DNA from: Betaproteobacteria bacterium
GTDB taxonomy: Bacteria; Pseudomonadota; Gammaproteobacteria; Burkholderiales; Rhodocyclaceae
Direction: 5' to 3'
NCBI GenBank assembly: GCA_020047725.1
Contig: JAIFNM010000330.1
Location: 1-8,921 of the forward strand
Length of the DNA stretch: 8,921 nt
Part shown: positions 1-5,601 of the stretch, in pieces
Numbering within the stretch: the stretch's first letter is position 1
Layout of the letters: each line of letters opens with the position of its first letter
Notes under the pieces: generated by a model
Told to the model about the DNA's origin: nothing
Seen by the model: only the letters and a program-made list of their open reading frames with translations
The model's database searches: none
Made by a program: the position numbers and the translations under genes

Positions 1-6
1 GGGGAG
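1..6 (+). promoter_or_regulatory. Ribosome binding site of the yraN-like gene
   Basis: The purine-rich GGGGAG lies nine bases before the ATG at position 16. It supports that start over the in-frame ATG at 34, which has no Shine-Dalgarno-like sequence in front of it. The promoter would lie outside the window. Confidence 0.5.
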
Positions 7-15
7 TCTTCTGTC

Positions 16-405
16 ATGGCGATCACTAAATCAATGAGCGACAACGATACCACGAGCGAAACGAGCAAAGTGATCGGTGACAGAGCCGAGGATAGCGCGA
101 CTCGTTTTCTCGAAAAGCGGGGACTCGCCGTATTGACGCGCAATTTCCGCTGTCGTGGCGGCGAGATCGATCTGATCTGCCGCGATGGGAAAACGCTCGT
201 TTTCGTCGAGGTGCGCATGCGTCGCAACGCGGGCTATGGCGGCGCTGGCGCGAGCATCACGCCAAGCAAGCAGCGACGCGTCGTTCTCGCTGCGCAGCAT
301 TATCTTCTCGCTCATGCCAGGCTGGATTGCGATTGCCGCTTCGATTGCGTCCTGCTCGATGGTAAAAATATCGAATGGATTCGTGATGCATTTTCTGCGG
401 ATTAG
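16..405 (+). CDS. yraN: YraN family protein (UPF0102), predicted endonuclease fold
   Basis: This is a 129-residue protein of the YraN/UPF0102 family, which has the fold of Holliday-junction resolvases and RecB-like nucleases. Its exact cellular role is not settled. Family signatures are visible in order: G-D-R-A-E (residues 21-25), N-F-R-C-R-G-G-E-I-D-L-I (43-54), V-F-V-E-V-R (62-67) and the C-terminal R-F-D (108-110). E25, E50/D52 and E65 are candidate metal ligands. The usual lysine of the E-x-K motif is Arg67 here, a substitution I believe is common in this family. The first 18 or so residues are polar and unconserved, so the true start could be the ATG at 34, but the GGGGAG upstream favours position 16. 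It is the first gene of a yraN-diaA-dolP block as in E. coli and overlaps the next gene by 20 bases. Confidence 0.9.
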   Translation: MAITKSMSDNDTTSETSKVIGDRAEDSATRFLEKRGLAVLTRNFRCRGGEIDLICRDGKTLVFVEVRMRRNAGYGGAGASITPSKQRRVVLAAQHYLLAHARLDCDCRFDCVLLDGKNIEWIRDAFSAD

Positions 406-760
406 CGTTTTCATCGCCAGCCTGGCGATCTCGACCTTGGCCGGCGCCGAATCGATAAAAATGCTGGTGCAAAGCTCGCCACTGGCCGGCAGCCAGTTCT
501 ACGCCGTCGCCAGGGTGTGGAACGAGATCAAGCAGGGTGACCGCCTGACGCTAACGCGCGAGCCGGAAAACCGCCATGATCGCAACGCCATTCGCGTCGA
601 CTGGAACGGCCAGCAACTCGGCTATGTACCGCGCGCCGAGAACCGCGCCGTGGCACGTGCTCTGGACGCAGGCGAGAGACTGGAGGCCCGCGTTTCAAAG
701 CTGCGCGACGATCCCGATCCTTGGCGCCGCGTGGAGTTTGAGGTCTACCTGATTCTGTGA
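386..760 (+). CDS. Predicted exported HIRAN-domain protein
   Basis: This is a 124-residue protein. Residues 1-21 look like a cleavable signal peptide: Arg5, then a hydrophobic core, then L-A-G-A before E22. The rest is one HIRAN domain: a short strand with A-G-S-Q-F-Y (34-39), G-D-R-L-T-L (51-56), the diagnostic R-E-P-E-N-R-H-D-R-N-A-I (58-69) and L-G-Y-V-P-R (78-83). HIRAN domains in HLTF/Rad5 helicases bind DNA 3' ends, but stand-alone small versions occur in bacteria with unknown function. The open frame extends upstream inside yraN; ATG 386 is chosen because the signal peptide begins there. ATG 359 would add nine polar residues. No clear ribosome site is visible, and the 20-base overlap with yraN suggests coupled translation. 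I see the domain and signal peptide directly; function is unknown. Confidence 0.8.
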   Translation: MHFLRISVFIASLAISTLAGAESIKMLVQSSPLAGSQFYAVARVWNEIKQGDRLTLTREPENRHDRNAIRVDWNGQQLGYVPRAENRAVARALDAGERLEARVSKLRDDPDPWRRVEFEVYLIL

Positions 761-803
761 TGTTAGACTAGCGCCTCCTTCCACGCTCGTAGTCACAAAA
801 CTC

Positions 804-1397
804 ATGGACTTGATTTCGCGTATCAGCCAACACTTCACCGACAGCGCCCAGACAAAACTCGACGCTATCGAACAACTCGCCGGACCGATCGCCGAAGGCG
901 CCGAGCTGATGATCAACTGCCTGCTCGGCAACGGCAAAATCCTTGCCTGCGGCAACGGTGGCTCGGCCGCCGATGCCCAGCACTTTGCTGCCGAGCTGGT
1001 CGGTCGCTTCGAGATGGAACGCCAGGGACTGGCCGCCATCGCGCTATCCACCGACAGCTCGATCATGACCGCCGTCGCCAACGACTACGGGTTCAAGCTG
1101 ATTTTTGACAAGCAGGTACGCGCACTTGGCCAGCCAGGCGACGTACTGCTGGCCATTTCGACCTCGGGCAATTCGGCCAATATCATTGAAGCCATCAACG
1201 CCGCGCACGACAACGATTTGCACGTGGTTGCGTTAACCGGCAAGGGCGGTGGCGAAATTGCTGGATTGTTGCGCGACACCGACGTCCATATTTGTGTCCC
1301 CTCGGAGCGCACCGCGCGCATCCAGGAAGTCCATTTACTGACCATCCACTGCCTGTGTGATGGAATTGATTGCCTGTTACTAGGAGTTGAAGAATGA
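804..1397 (+). CDS. diaA: SIS-domain protein, DiaA/GmhA family
   Basis: This 197-residue single SIS-domain protein has the length of E. coli DiaA and GmhA. DiaA is a tetramer that binds DnaA and helps it assemble at the origin; GmhA isomerises sedoheptulose 7-phosphate for heptose and LPS synthesis. Sugar-phosphate loop motifs are C-G-N-G-G-S-A-A-D-A (49-58) and S-T-S-G-N-S (119-124); a late R-I-Q-E-V-H motif ends at His177. The N-terminus (F-T-D-S, 11-14), K-Q-V-R-A-L-G (103-109) and C-L-C-D-x-I-D (183-189) resemble DiaA more than GmhA, and the neighbours yraN and dolP match the E. coli diaA locus. However, Glu64 and His177 align with the catalytic GmhA Glu65 and His180, so isomerase activity cannot be excluded; many relatives are annotated as phosphoheptose isomerase. 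No upstream in-frame start exists close by, and no strong ribosome site is visible. It overlaps the next gene as ATGA. Confidence 0.88.
   Translation: MDLISRISQHFTDSAQTKLDAIEQLAGPIAEGAELMINCLLGNGKILACGNGGSAADAQHFAAELVGRFEMERQGLAAIALSTDSSIMTAVANDYGFKLIFDKQVRALGQPGDVLLAISTSGNSANIIEAINAAHDNDLHVVALTGKGGGEIAGLLRDTDVHICVPSERTARIQEVHLLTIHCLCDGIDCLLLGVEE
1382..1386 (+). promoter_or_regulatory. Ribosome binding site of the dolP-like gene
   Basis: AGGAG lies seven bases before the ATG at 1394 and sits inside the last codons of the diaA-like gene. With the ATGA stop/start overlap it indicates reinitiation and supports this start. Confidence 0.7.
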
Positions 1398-2026
1398 AGA
1401 AAAACCTTCTTGCTGCGCTGTTTATTGGCGCCGCCGTCCTCCCGTCCCTGCAGGGCTGTTTCCCGGCCATCGCCGCCGGAGTTACTACCGGCGTTCTGGC
1501 CGCTGTCGACCGCAGATCGCTCGGCACCCAGACTGAAGACGAATCCATCGAGTGGAAATCCAGCTCCCGCGTCAGCGAAAAACTCGGCGACAAGGCGCAC
1601 CTCAACTTTACGAGCTTCAACCGCAAGGTACTGATGACCGGCGAAGTTCCCTCCGCCGAAGCCAAGGCCGAAGCGGAACGTATCGCGACCGGTGTTGTCA
1701 ACGTTCAGGGCGTTTATAACGAGCTGACCGTCGGCCCAGCCAGTTCATTCTCGGATCGCAGCAACGACGCCTTCGTTACCTCCAAAATCAAGAGCCGCTC
1801 AGTCGATTCCGGAAAGTACAACCCGGTGCATGTCAAGGTCGTTACCGAAGCCGGTGTCGCCTTCCTGCTTGGAATGGTCACCCAGCCTGAAGCGGACTCA
1901 GCCATCAATGTGGCGCGCACTACAGCGGGAGTAAAAAAAGTAGTCAATCTGCTGGAGATCATCACACCAGCCAAGGCCCGGGAACTTGACGTCGCCCAGT
2001 CAAGCAACACAAACCAGCAGAAGTAA
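1394..2026 (+). CDS. dolP: BON-domain outer-membrane lipoprotein, DolP (YraP) type
   Basis: This is a 210-residue lipoprotein, slightly longer than E. coli DolP (191). A lipoprotein signal peptide (M-K-K-N then a hydrophobic core) ends in the lipobox L-Q-G-C, with Cys22 as the lipidated residue. The segment D-R-R-S-L-G-T-Q (39-46) after the lipobox is characteristic of the DolP group. Two BON domains follow at about 51-115 and 124-191, each with the alternating strand/helix pattern and a central glycine (V-L-M-T-G-E-V and F-L-L-G-M-V). The last 20 residues are a polar tail. BON domains bind phospholipid; DolP in E. coli localises to division sites and supports outer-membrane integrity. The gene follows diaA with an ATGA overlap and a good ribosome site, and ends before a strong hairpin. 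The family call is firm; the cellular role is inferred from E. coli. Confidence 0.9.
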   Translation: MKKNLLAALFIGAAVLPSLQGCFPAIAAGVTTGVLAAVDRRSLGTQTEDESIEWKSSSRVSEKLGDKAHLNFTSFNRKVLMTGEVPSAEAKAEAERIATGVVNVQGVYNELTVGPASSFSDRSNDAFVTSKIKSRSVDSGKYNPVHVKVVTEAGVAFLLGMVTQPEADSAINVARTTAGVKKVVNLLEIITPAKARELDVAQSSNTNQQK

Positions 2027-2056
2027 CAAACCCGTAATTCGCCCTCAATGCCATGC

Positions 2057-2095
2057 AATGGGTAGCTGGAAGCTTCAGCTACCCATTAATCTTTT
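2057..2095 (+). terminator. Rho-independent-like terminator between converging genes
   Basis: A perfect 12-base inverted repeat (2057-2068 with 2076-2087) encloses a seven-base loop, GAAGCTT. Read on the plus strand it is followed by TAATCTTTT, so it fits a terminator for the yraN-to-dolP transcript 30 bases after the dolP stop. On the minus strand the hairpin is followed by no T-run, so it would be a weak terminator that way, though it may protect the mRNA 3' end. The stem also contains the last codons and stop of the converging NTF2-like gene. Confidence 0.75.
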
Positions 2096-2506
2096 CAGCT
2101 GCCGCACGAAAAAGCCAATGACCGGCAACTTGGCGTAAAGCTCTTCAGCCGCATCCCAGTAATCGCGGTGCCAGACAACCTTCCCCTCAGCATCAAACTT
2201 GAGGTGAGAAGCGCCGCGAATGACCTCGTCCTTGCCTTGGCCGGACGAACCGACTCGATAATAAAAGTCCCAGATCAGCACCGCACCATTTTCATCCACC
2301 ACACGTTCAAGCACCTTGAAACGTGGTTCGGCGACCTGCCTGAACATGTGCGTAAATACCCGCTGTATAAGCTCCAGCCCATGCCCCTCGTTGAATGGGT
2401 CCTTGAAATAAGCGTCTTCGGCATAGTATTCAGAAAAGCCAGCCAGGCTCTGCTCTGACAGGCTCTCGTAGAAAGCGACCAGCGCGTCGACTTTGGCAGA
2501 ATTCAT
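2075..2506 (-). CDS. NTF2/SnoaL-like family protein
   Basis: This is a 143-residue cytoplasmic protein of the cone-shaped NTF2-like/SnoaL fold, which can bind or isomerise small hydrophobic ligands or act as a non-catalytic partner. Supporting sequence is an N-terminal helix (V-D-A-L-V-A-F-Y-E-S-L), Y-Y-A-E-D-A-Y-F-K-D-P-F-N (27-39), and the strands F-K-V-L-E-R-V, A-V-L-I-W-D-F-Y-Y-R and H-L-K-F-D-A-E-G-K-V-V-W-H-R-D-Y-W-D. It is the last gene of the minus-strand operon. The start is placed at ATG 2506 because GGAG (2513-2516) lies six bases before it; GTG 2521, overlapping the dehydrogenase stop, or ATG 2518 would add four or five residues. The end of the gene runs into the terminator hairpin. 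Association with a dehydrogenase and lipid genes suggests a role in the same pathway, but no specific activity can be assigned. Confidence 0.85.
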   Translation of the reverse strand: MNSAKVDALVAFYESLSEQSLAGFSEYYAEDAYFKDPFNEGHGLELIQRVFTHMFRQVAEPRFKVLERVVDENGAVLIWDFYYRVGSSGQGKDEVIRGASHLKFDAEGKVVWHRDYWDAAEELYAKLPVIGFFVRQLKRLMGS

Positions 2507-2512
2507 CACAAG

Positions 2513-2516
2513 CTCC
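2513..2516 (-). promoter_or_regulatory. Ribosome binding site deciding the NTF2-like start
   Basis: GGAG on the minus strand lies six bases before the ATG at 2506-2504 and a few bases after the stop of the dehydrogenase gene. It favours the 143-residue form over the GTG start at 2521. Confidence 0.5.
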
Positions 2517-2517
2517 A

Positions 2518-3285
2518 TCACGCACCAGTGAGGCGGCGCACCAGCGGAAAATACAATCGATACGGCAAGTGAGCAAGCAACTTCATTACCCGCGTAAAAC
2601 GTTTGGGGAAATCAATCTCGAAGCTGCTGCCGGCAAATCCATCGAGCGTGGCCTGTGCCGCCGCCTCCGGCGTGATCAGCGCAGGCATGGAAAAATCGTT
2701 TTGTGCCGTCAGCGGCGTTGCGACGAAACCCGGGTTGATCACGCGCACGCCGATTCCCTTTGGCTCAAGATCAAGATACAGGGCTTCGGCAAAGTTGATC
2801 AATGCCGCCTTGGTCGGCCCGTAAATCAGCGATCTTGGCAAGCCACGATACCCGGCAACACTGGCCACAAAGGCAATCTGCCCCGCGTTCTGCTTCAGCA
2901 ATTGAGGAACGACGCAGGCGGTAAAGCAGACCGCTCCGGTCATATTCACAGCGATCATGTGCCGCGCCTTTTCCATATCCAGTTCCCACGCCCGCATCGG
3001 CAGATAGTCGCCCGCCAGATAGATCGCCACGTCAACGCCGCCCCATTCGGCCAGCAGTTCATGCCACGCCGCGTGCAGGCTGCTTTCGTCGGCCACGTCG
3101 CAAGGGAGCAGCAATGATCCCGGCGCTCCGCCTGCCACGACCTTGAGGCGATCAGAGTTGCGCGCCGAAAGCGCTACTCGCGCGCCATGAGCCAGCAGCA
3201 GTTGCCCCAACGCCGCGCCGATGCCGCTCGAGGCCCCCAGCAACCAGACTCGTTTGTCCTTCCACTCGGTGATCTTCGGATTCAT
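2518..3285 (-). CDS. Short-chain dehydrogenase/reductase (SDR), NAD(P)-dependent
   Basis: This is a 255-residue classical SDR with a Rossmann fold. The cofactor loop is G-A-S-S-G-I-G (17-23), followed by a basic S-A-R-N (40-43) that suggests NADP(H) preference. P-C-D-V (61-64), L-A-G (90-92) and N114 in V-N-M-T-G follow. The catalytic set is Ser142, Tyr155 and Lys159 (Y-G-P-T-K), and N-P-G-F-V-A-T-P-L-T (184-193) is the usual post-catalytic loop. All catalytic residues are intact. The C-terminal 30 residues (K-R-F-T-R-V-M-K-L-L onward) are amphipathic and aromatic, which could allow membrane or lipid contact; this is inference. A ribosome site AAGGA lies nine bases before the ATG, and the gene begins 12 bases after the DUF3833 stop, the only real gap in the operon. 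The substrate is unknown; a lipid-derived alcohol or ketone would fit the neighbours. Confidence 0.92.
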   Translation of the reverse strand: MNPKITEWKDKRVWLLGASSGIGAALGQLLLAHGARVALSARNSDRLKVVAGGAPGSLLLPCDVADESSLHAAWHELLAEWGGVDVAIYLAGDYLPMRAWELDMEKARHMIAVNMTGAVCFTACVVPQLLKQNAGQIAFVASVAGYRGLPRSLIYGPTKAALINFAEALYLDLEPKGIGVRVINPGFVATPLTAQNDFSMPALITPEAAAQATLDGFAGSSFEIDFPKRFTRVMKLLAHLPYRLYFPLVRRLTGA

Positions 3286-3297
3286 CAGTTTACGTCC

Positions 3298-3840
3298 TTA
3301 GCGCCGGGTAAAACTCAGCGTGACCTCGCCGAGATGAAAGCCGAACTTGCTCATTGCCGAGCGGTTGAGCATGACCTTACCGTCAATCAGGAACATCCAG
3401 TCATCAAAATCGACGTTCCAGACCTTGCCGTCGACGGGCAGCGCCAACACGTAACGCCAACGCAAGGCATTTCCTGACGCTTCGCCCTGCGCCTCGCCAA
3501 CTACGTCATCGGCACGACCGACATAGCGCGAGGCATCGATCCGGGTGATCGTCCACACCCGCCGCGACGTCGTACCATCCGACCAGCTGAAGTTTTCATC
3601 GAGCGTACCGACATCCACCCCGTCGCGTTTCTCCCAGCGAGCGTCAATCACCACATGAAAGCGTTTGACCACCTCGCCTGAACGATCCTGGAACATCCCC
3701 CAGCCATCGAGCGTTCCGTTGAAATACTGCGCCAGATCGAGCACCGGCTGTTGCGCGTGATAACGCTCAACCGGAATGCCGGCACAACCTCCCAAACCCA
3801 GCACACCGAGAGTACAGAACGCAAGCCACAAATTTTTCAT
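3298..3840 (-). CDS. DUF3833 family lipoprotein
   Basis: This is a 180-residue protein with a lipoprotein signal: M-K-N, a hydrophobic core and the lipobox L-G-G-C with Cys19 as the lipid site. The mature part resembles the DUF3833 family: the Y-F-N-G-T-L-D-G-W-G-M-F-Q-D-R-S-G segment, a beta-rich core with F-S-W-S-D-G-T and R-V-W-T-I, and W-N-V-D-F-D-D-W-M-F-L-I-D-G near the end. The predicted fold is lipocalin-like, which would suit binding of a lipid or other hydrophobic ligand, but no function is established that I can name. It is translationally coupled to the transporter gene by an ATGA overlap and is followed at 12 bases by the SDR gene. In other proteobacteria DUF3833 genes sit with the same SDR, CFA-like and FAD oxidoreductase genes, so it is probably an envelope component of that pathway. 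Confidence 0.9.
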   Translation of the reverse strand: MKNLWLAFCTLGVLGLGGCAGIPVERYHAQQPVLDLAQYFNGTLDGWGMFQDRSGEVVKRFHVVIDARWEKRDGVDVGTLDENFSWSDGTTSRRVWTITRIDASRYVGRADDVVGEAQGEASGNALRWRYVLALPVDGKVWNVDFDDWMFLIDGKVMLNRSAMSKFGFHLGEVTLSFTRR

Positions 3841-4394
3841 GATGATGACTCCAGAGATTTCCGCCAGCGCCAGGCCAGCGCGGCAGCCACGAGCTTGAAG
3901 AAGAGGGGCAGCAGACCATAGACCGCCGACAAGCCCGATGTTGTCCCGATTTCGCCGGGTCGGTAACCCGCCAGATCAAGCAAGGGAAGCGAGAGCCCGG
4001 CGGCGAGCGCAAGATTGAGCTTGGCTACCAGATTCCACCAACCGAAATAGCCCCCAGCCTGCGCCGACTGGCCCGCGCCATCCTTGCCCCCTTCGGCAAT
4101 ATCGGCCAGCAGCGCCGCAGGCAGCGTCAGATCGGCTCCAAGTGCCGCACCCGAGAGCAGACAGATGATGAAAAATTCCGACACATCACCCTCACCCAAG
4201 GTCCAGGCCCAGGAAAACGCAGCGATTGCCACACCCATCGATACGACCCAGGCGCGCACCCGACCATACCGGCGGGAAAAGCTCACCCAGGCAGGAAGGA
4301 AAGCGATGCCGGAGACAAAATAGAGCGCCAGGAAGGCTCCGCCCCAAGCTTCTGCTTGCAACACATCAGCGACGAAGAAGAGGACGAGCGTTGC
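3837..4394 (-). pseudogene. MFS (GPH/MFS_2-type) transporter, C-terminal part after a frameshift
   Basis: This is the second half of the broken transporter. Homology resumes at A-T-L-V-L-F-F-V-A-D-V-L-Q (from about 4394), in a different frame from the first half. It continues through hydrophobic spans: A-F-L-A-L-Y-F-V-S-G, W-V-V-S-M-G-V-A-I-A-A-F, F-I-I-C-L-L-S-G-A-A-L-G-A and a final L-P-L-F-F-K-L-V-A-A-A-L-A-W before a basic tail. The conserved G-A-D-L-T-L-P-A-A-L-L-A-D segment of this transporter group is present. The longest reading frame with its own start begins at GTG 4364, but that start lies inside a transmembrane region with no convincing ribosome site and is unlikely to be real. 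The stop overlaps the DUF3833 ATG. The reading frame itself is clean, so the damage looks recent or artefactual. Confidence 0.75.
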
Positions 4395-5092
4395 ACGAAG
4401 ACTGACAGCAGTCGCCTGAAGCGCCGGTCATCCAGTACGCGCCACAGTTCGCCAAGGACCGCCCCCCCTGCCGGCTGGCGTTGCGGCGCGGAGGGTGCGC
4501 CCTGCAAGGTCAGCATGGCCAGAAGAAACAACAGAGGCACGAAGAGCCATGACAATCTGGAGAGCCCTTGCGCCGGATCGCTGGAAAGCAAGCCGGGCAA
4601 GGCGGCTGCCAATACCACGCCAAGCAGCCCGAACCCCTCGCGACTCGCCGCCAGCCGGGTGCGCTCGCCTGAATCCCGACCCAACTCTGCGCCCCAGGCC
4701 TGGTAGGCAACACTGGCCAGAGAAAAGGAAAAATAGGTCAGCAAGAGCGAAATCATTAGCCACAAAGGTGCGCCAATGGCCGGCGGATGCAGCAAAGCCA
4801 CCATGCCTATCCCGAGCAGGGGCAAGGCCGGCAAGATCAAACGCTGCCTTTTCGCCGTCCTGTCACTCCACGCCCCGAGCAGCGGATCAATTCCGGCGTC
4901 GGCCAAACGCGAAACCAGCAACAGTATGCCGAGCAGGCTCAGGCTCATTCCCGTCACTTCGGCATAGAGACGAGGCACATGCACATACACCGGCAGAGCC
5001 ACCATGGCCAGCGGCAAGCCAAGCGCGCCATAGGCCAGAAAATGCCGACGAGATAGCGCGTCAGGCGTGACGAGGGCCCTGGTGTCGGTCAT
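4283..5092 (-). pseudogene. MFS (GPH/MFS_2-type) transporter, N-terminal part, frameshifted
   Basis: This is the first half of a 12-helix transporter. The protein begins M-T-D-T-R and has about six membrane spans in residues 18-195. Family motifs are S-R-L-A-D-A-G-I-D-P-L-L-G-A-W-S-D-R-T (61-79) and A-W-G-A-E-L-G-R-D-S-G-E-R-T-R (132-146), both typical of GPH sodium/melibiose-type symporters. After V-L-D-D-R-R-F-R-R-L-L-S-V-F (219-232) the frame fails: a serine run and an unrelated tail of about 36 residues follow to the stop at 4283. The genuine continuation, A-T-L-V-L-F-F, lies two bases further on in another frame, and the usual short N-G-I-A-S-A-type linker is missing. The start ATG overlaps the CHI-like stop by one base (TGATG). 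The substrate is unknown; context suggests a lipid or lipid precursor rather than a sugar. Confidence 0.8.
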
Positions 5093-5601
5093 CAGGCCGG
5101 TCGCTTGAGCAAGGCCGAACGCAGCGCTGGGCTGCGACTGGCGGGATCAAGCCAGATCGCGAAAAAGAGGCGTGCAAATTCTGCATCATTGACTTCACCC
5201 GTGGATTGCCCCCGATGATAGAAACTCGCACCACGGCCGGGATAATGGACGCCAACGATGCTGTCACCTTCCTTTACCTCGGGAAACACGCGCCGCAAAT
5301 CATTCGCCCAGCGCACTAGTTGGGCCTCGTCCGCTCCCAGCCGGCGCATTTCATCCAGACTGGTCTGCACCAGACGTTCGCGCGGGATGTCGCGCAGATA
5401 GTCAAGTTGCAGTGCCGTTGGCGATGATTCAACCGATGGTCCGGCAACCCAAAGCGTTGCCTGATAGATCGAAAGACCAAACCAGGTCATTGTGCCGCTT
5501 CCCCACTGGCGCCAGGGCACAGCGTCCTGACGCACGGCATCTGGCAGCGCCTGTGCCGTCGCCGAGAAAGCGATAAGCAATATCAAAAGCAGCTTTTTCA
5601 T
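5092..5601 (-). CDS. Secreted chalcone-isomerase-like protein
   Basis: This is a 169-residue protein with a clear Sec signal peptide: M-K-K, a leucine/isoleucine core and likely cleavage after A-Q-A (residue 18), so the mature protein should be periplasmic. The body matches the bacterial chalcone-isomerase-like family: M-T-W-F-G-L-S-I-Y-Q-A-T-L-W (38-51), L-D-Y-L-R-D-I-P-R-E-R-L (66-77), E-G-D-S-I (111-115) and the C-terminal F-F-A-I-W-L-D-P-A-S-R-S-P-A-L-R (146-161). Members are generally not flavonoid enzymes; the same fold in plant FAP proteins binds fatty acids, so lipid binding is a reasonable inference here. It overlaps the methyltransferase stop as ATGA and the transporter start by one base. 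No strong ribosome site of its own is visible, consistent with coupled translation. Confidence 0.88.
   Translation of the reverse strand: MKKLLLILLIAFSATAQALPDAVRQDAVPWRQWGSGTMTWFGLSIYQATLWVAGPSVESSPTALQLDYLRDIPRERLVQTSLDEMRRLGADEAQLVRWANDLRRVFPEVKEGDSIVGVHYPGRGASFYHRGQSTGEVNDAEFARLFFAIWLDPASRSPALRSALLKRPA

Noticed and set aside
31..414. A 127-residue open frame on the minus strand opposite yraN
   Set aside because: It is a shadow of yraN, whose family motifs are unmistakable. The antisense product has no recognisable domain or ribosome site.
738..769. Possible sigma-70 promoter before the diaA-like gene (TTGAGG and TAGACT)
   Set aside because: The boxes are poor matches and about 20 bases apart, too wide for a confident call; the gene may simply be read from upstream.
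1085..1701. Two long minus-strand frames opposite the diaA/dolP region
   Set aside because: Serine-, arginine- and alanine-rich translations of the opposite strand of well-recognised genes, common in GC-rich DNA; no domain seen.
2185..2458. Plus-strand frame opposite the NTF2-like gene
   Set aside because: The minus-strand product matches the NTF2-like fold pattern and fits the operon; the plus-strand frame has no start signal or motif and lies after the terminator.
4283..4397. Programmed ribosomal frameshift in the transporter
   Set aside because: There is no slippery heptamer, and a frame change would still leave the protein without the expected linker of about ten residues, so a deletion explains it better.
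4495..5070. A 191-residue plus-strand frame opposite the transporter
   Set aside because: Its composition (Arg, Ala, Pro rich) and lack of motifs mark it as an antisense shadow. The minus strand carries clear membrane spans and GPH motifs.
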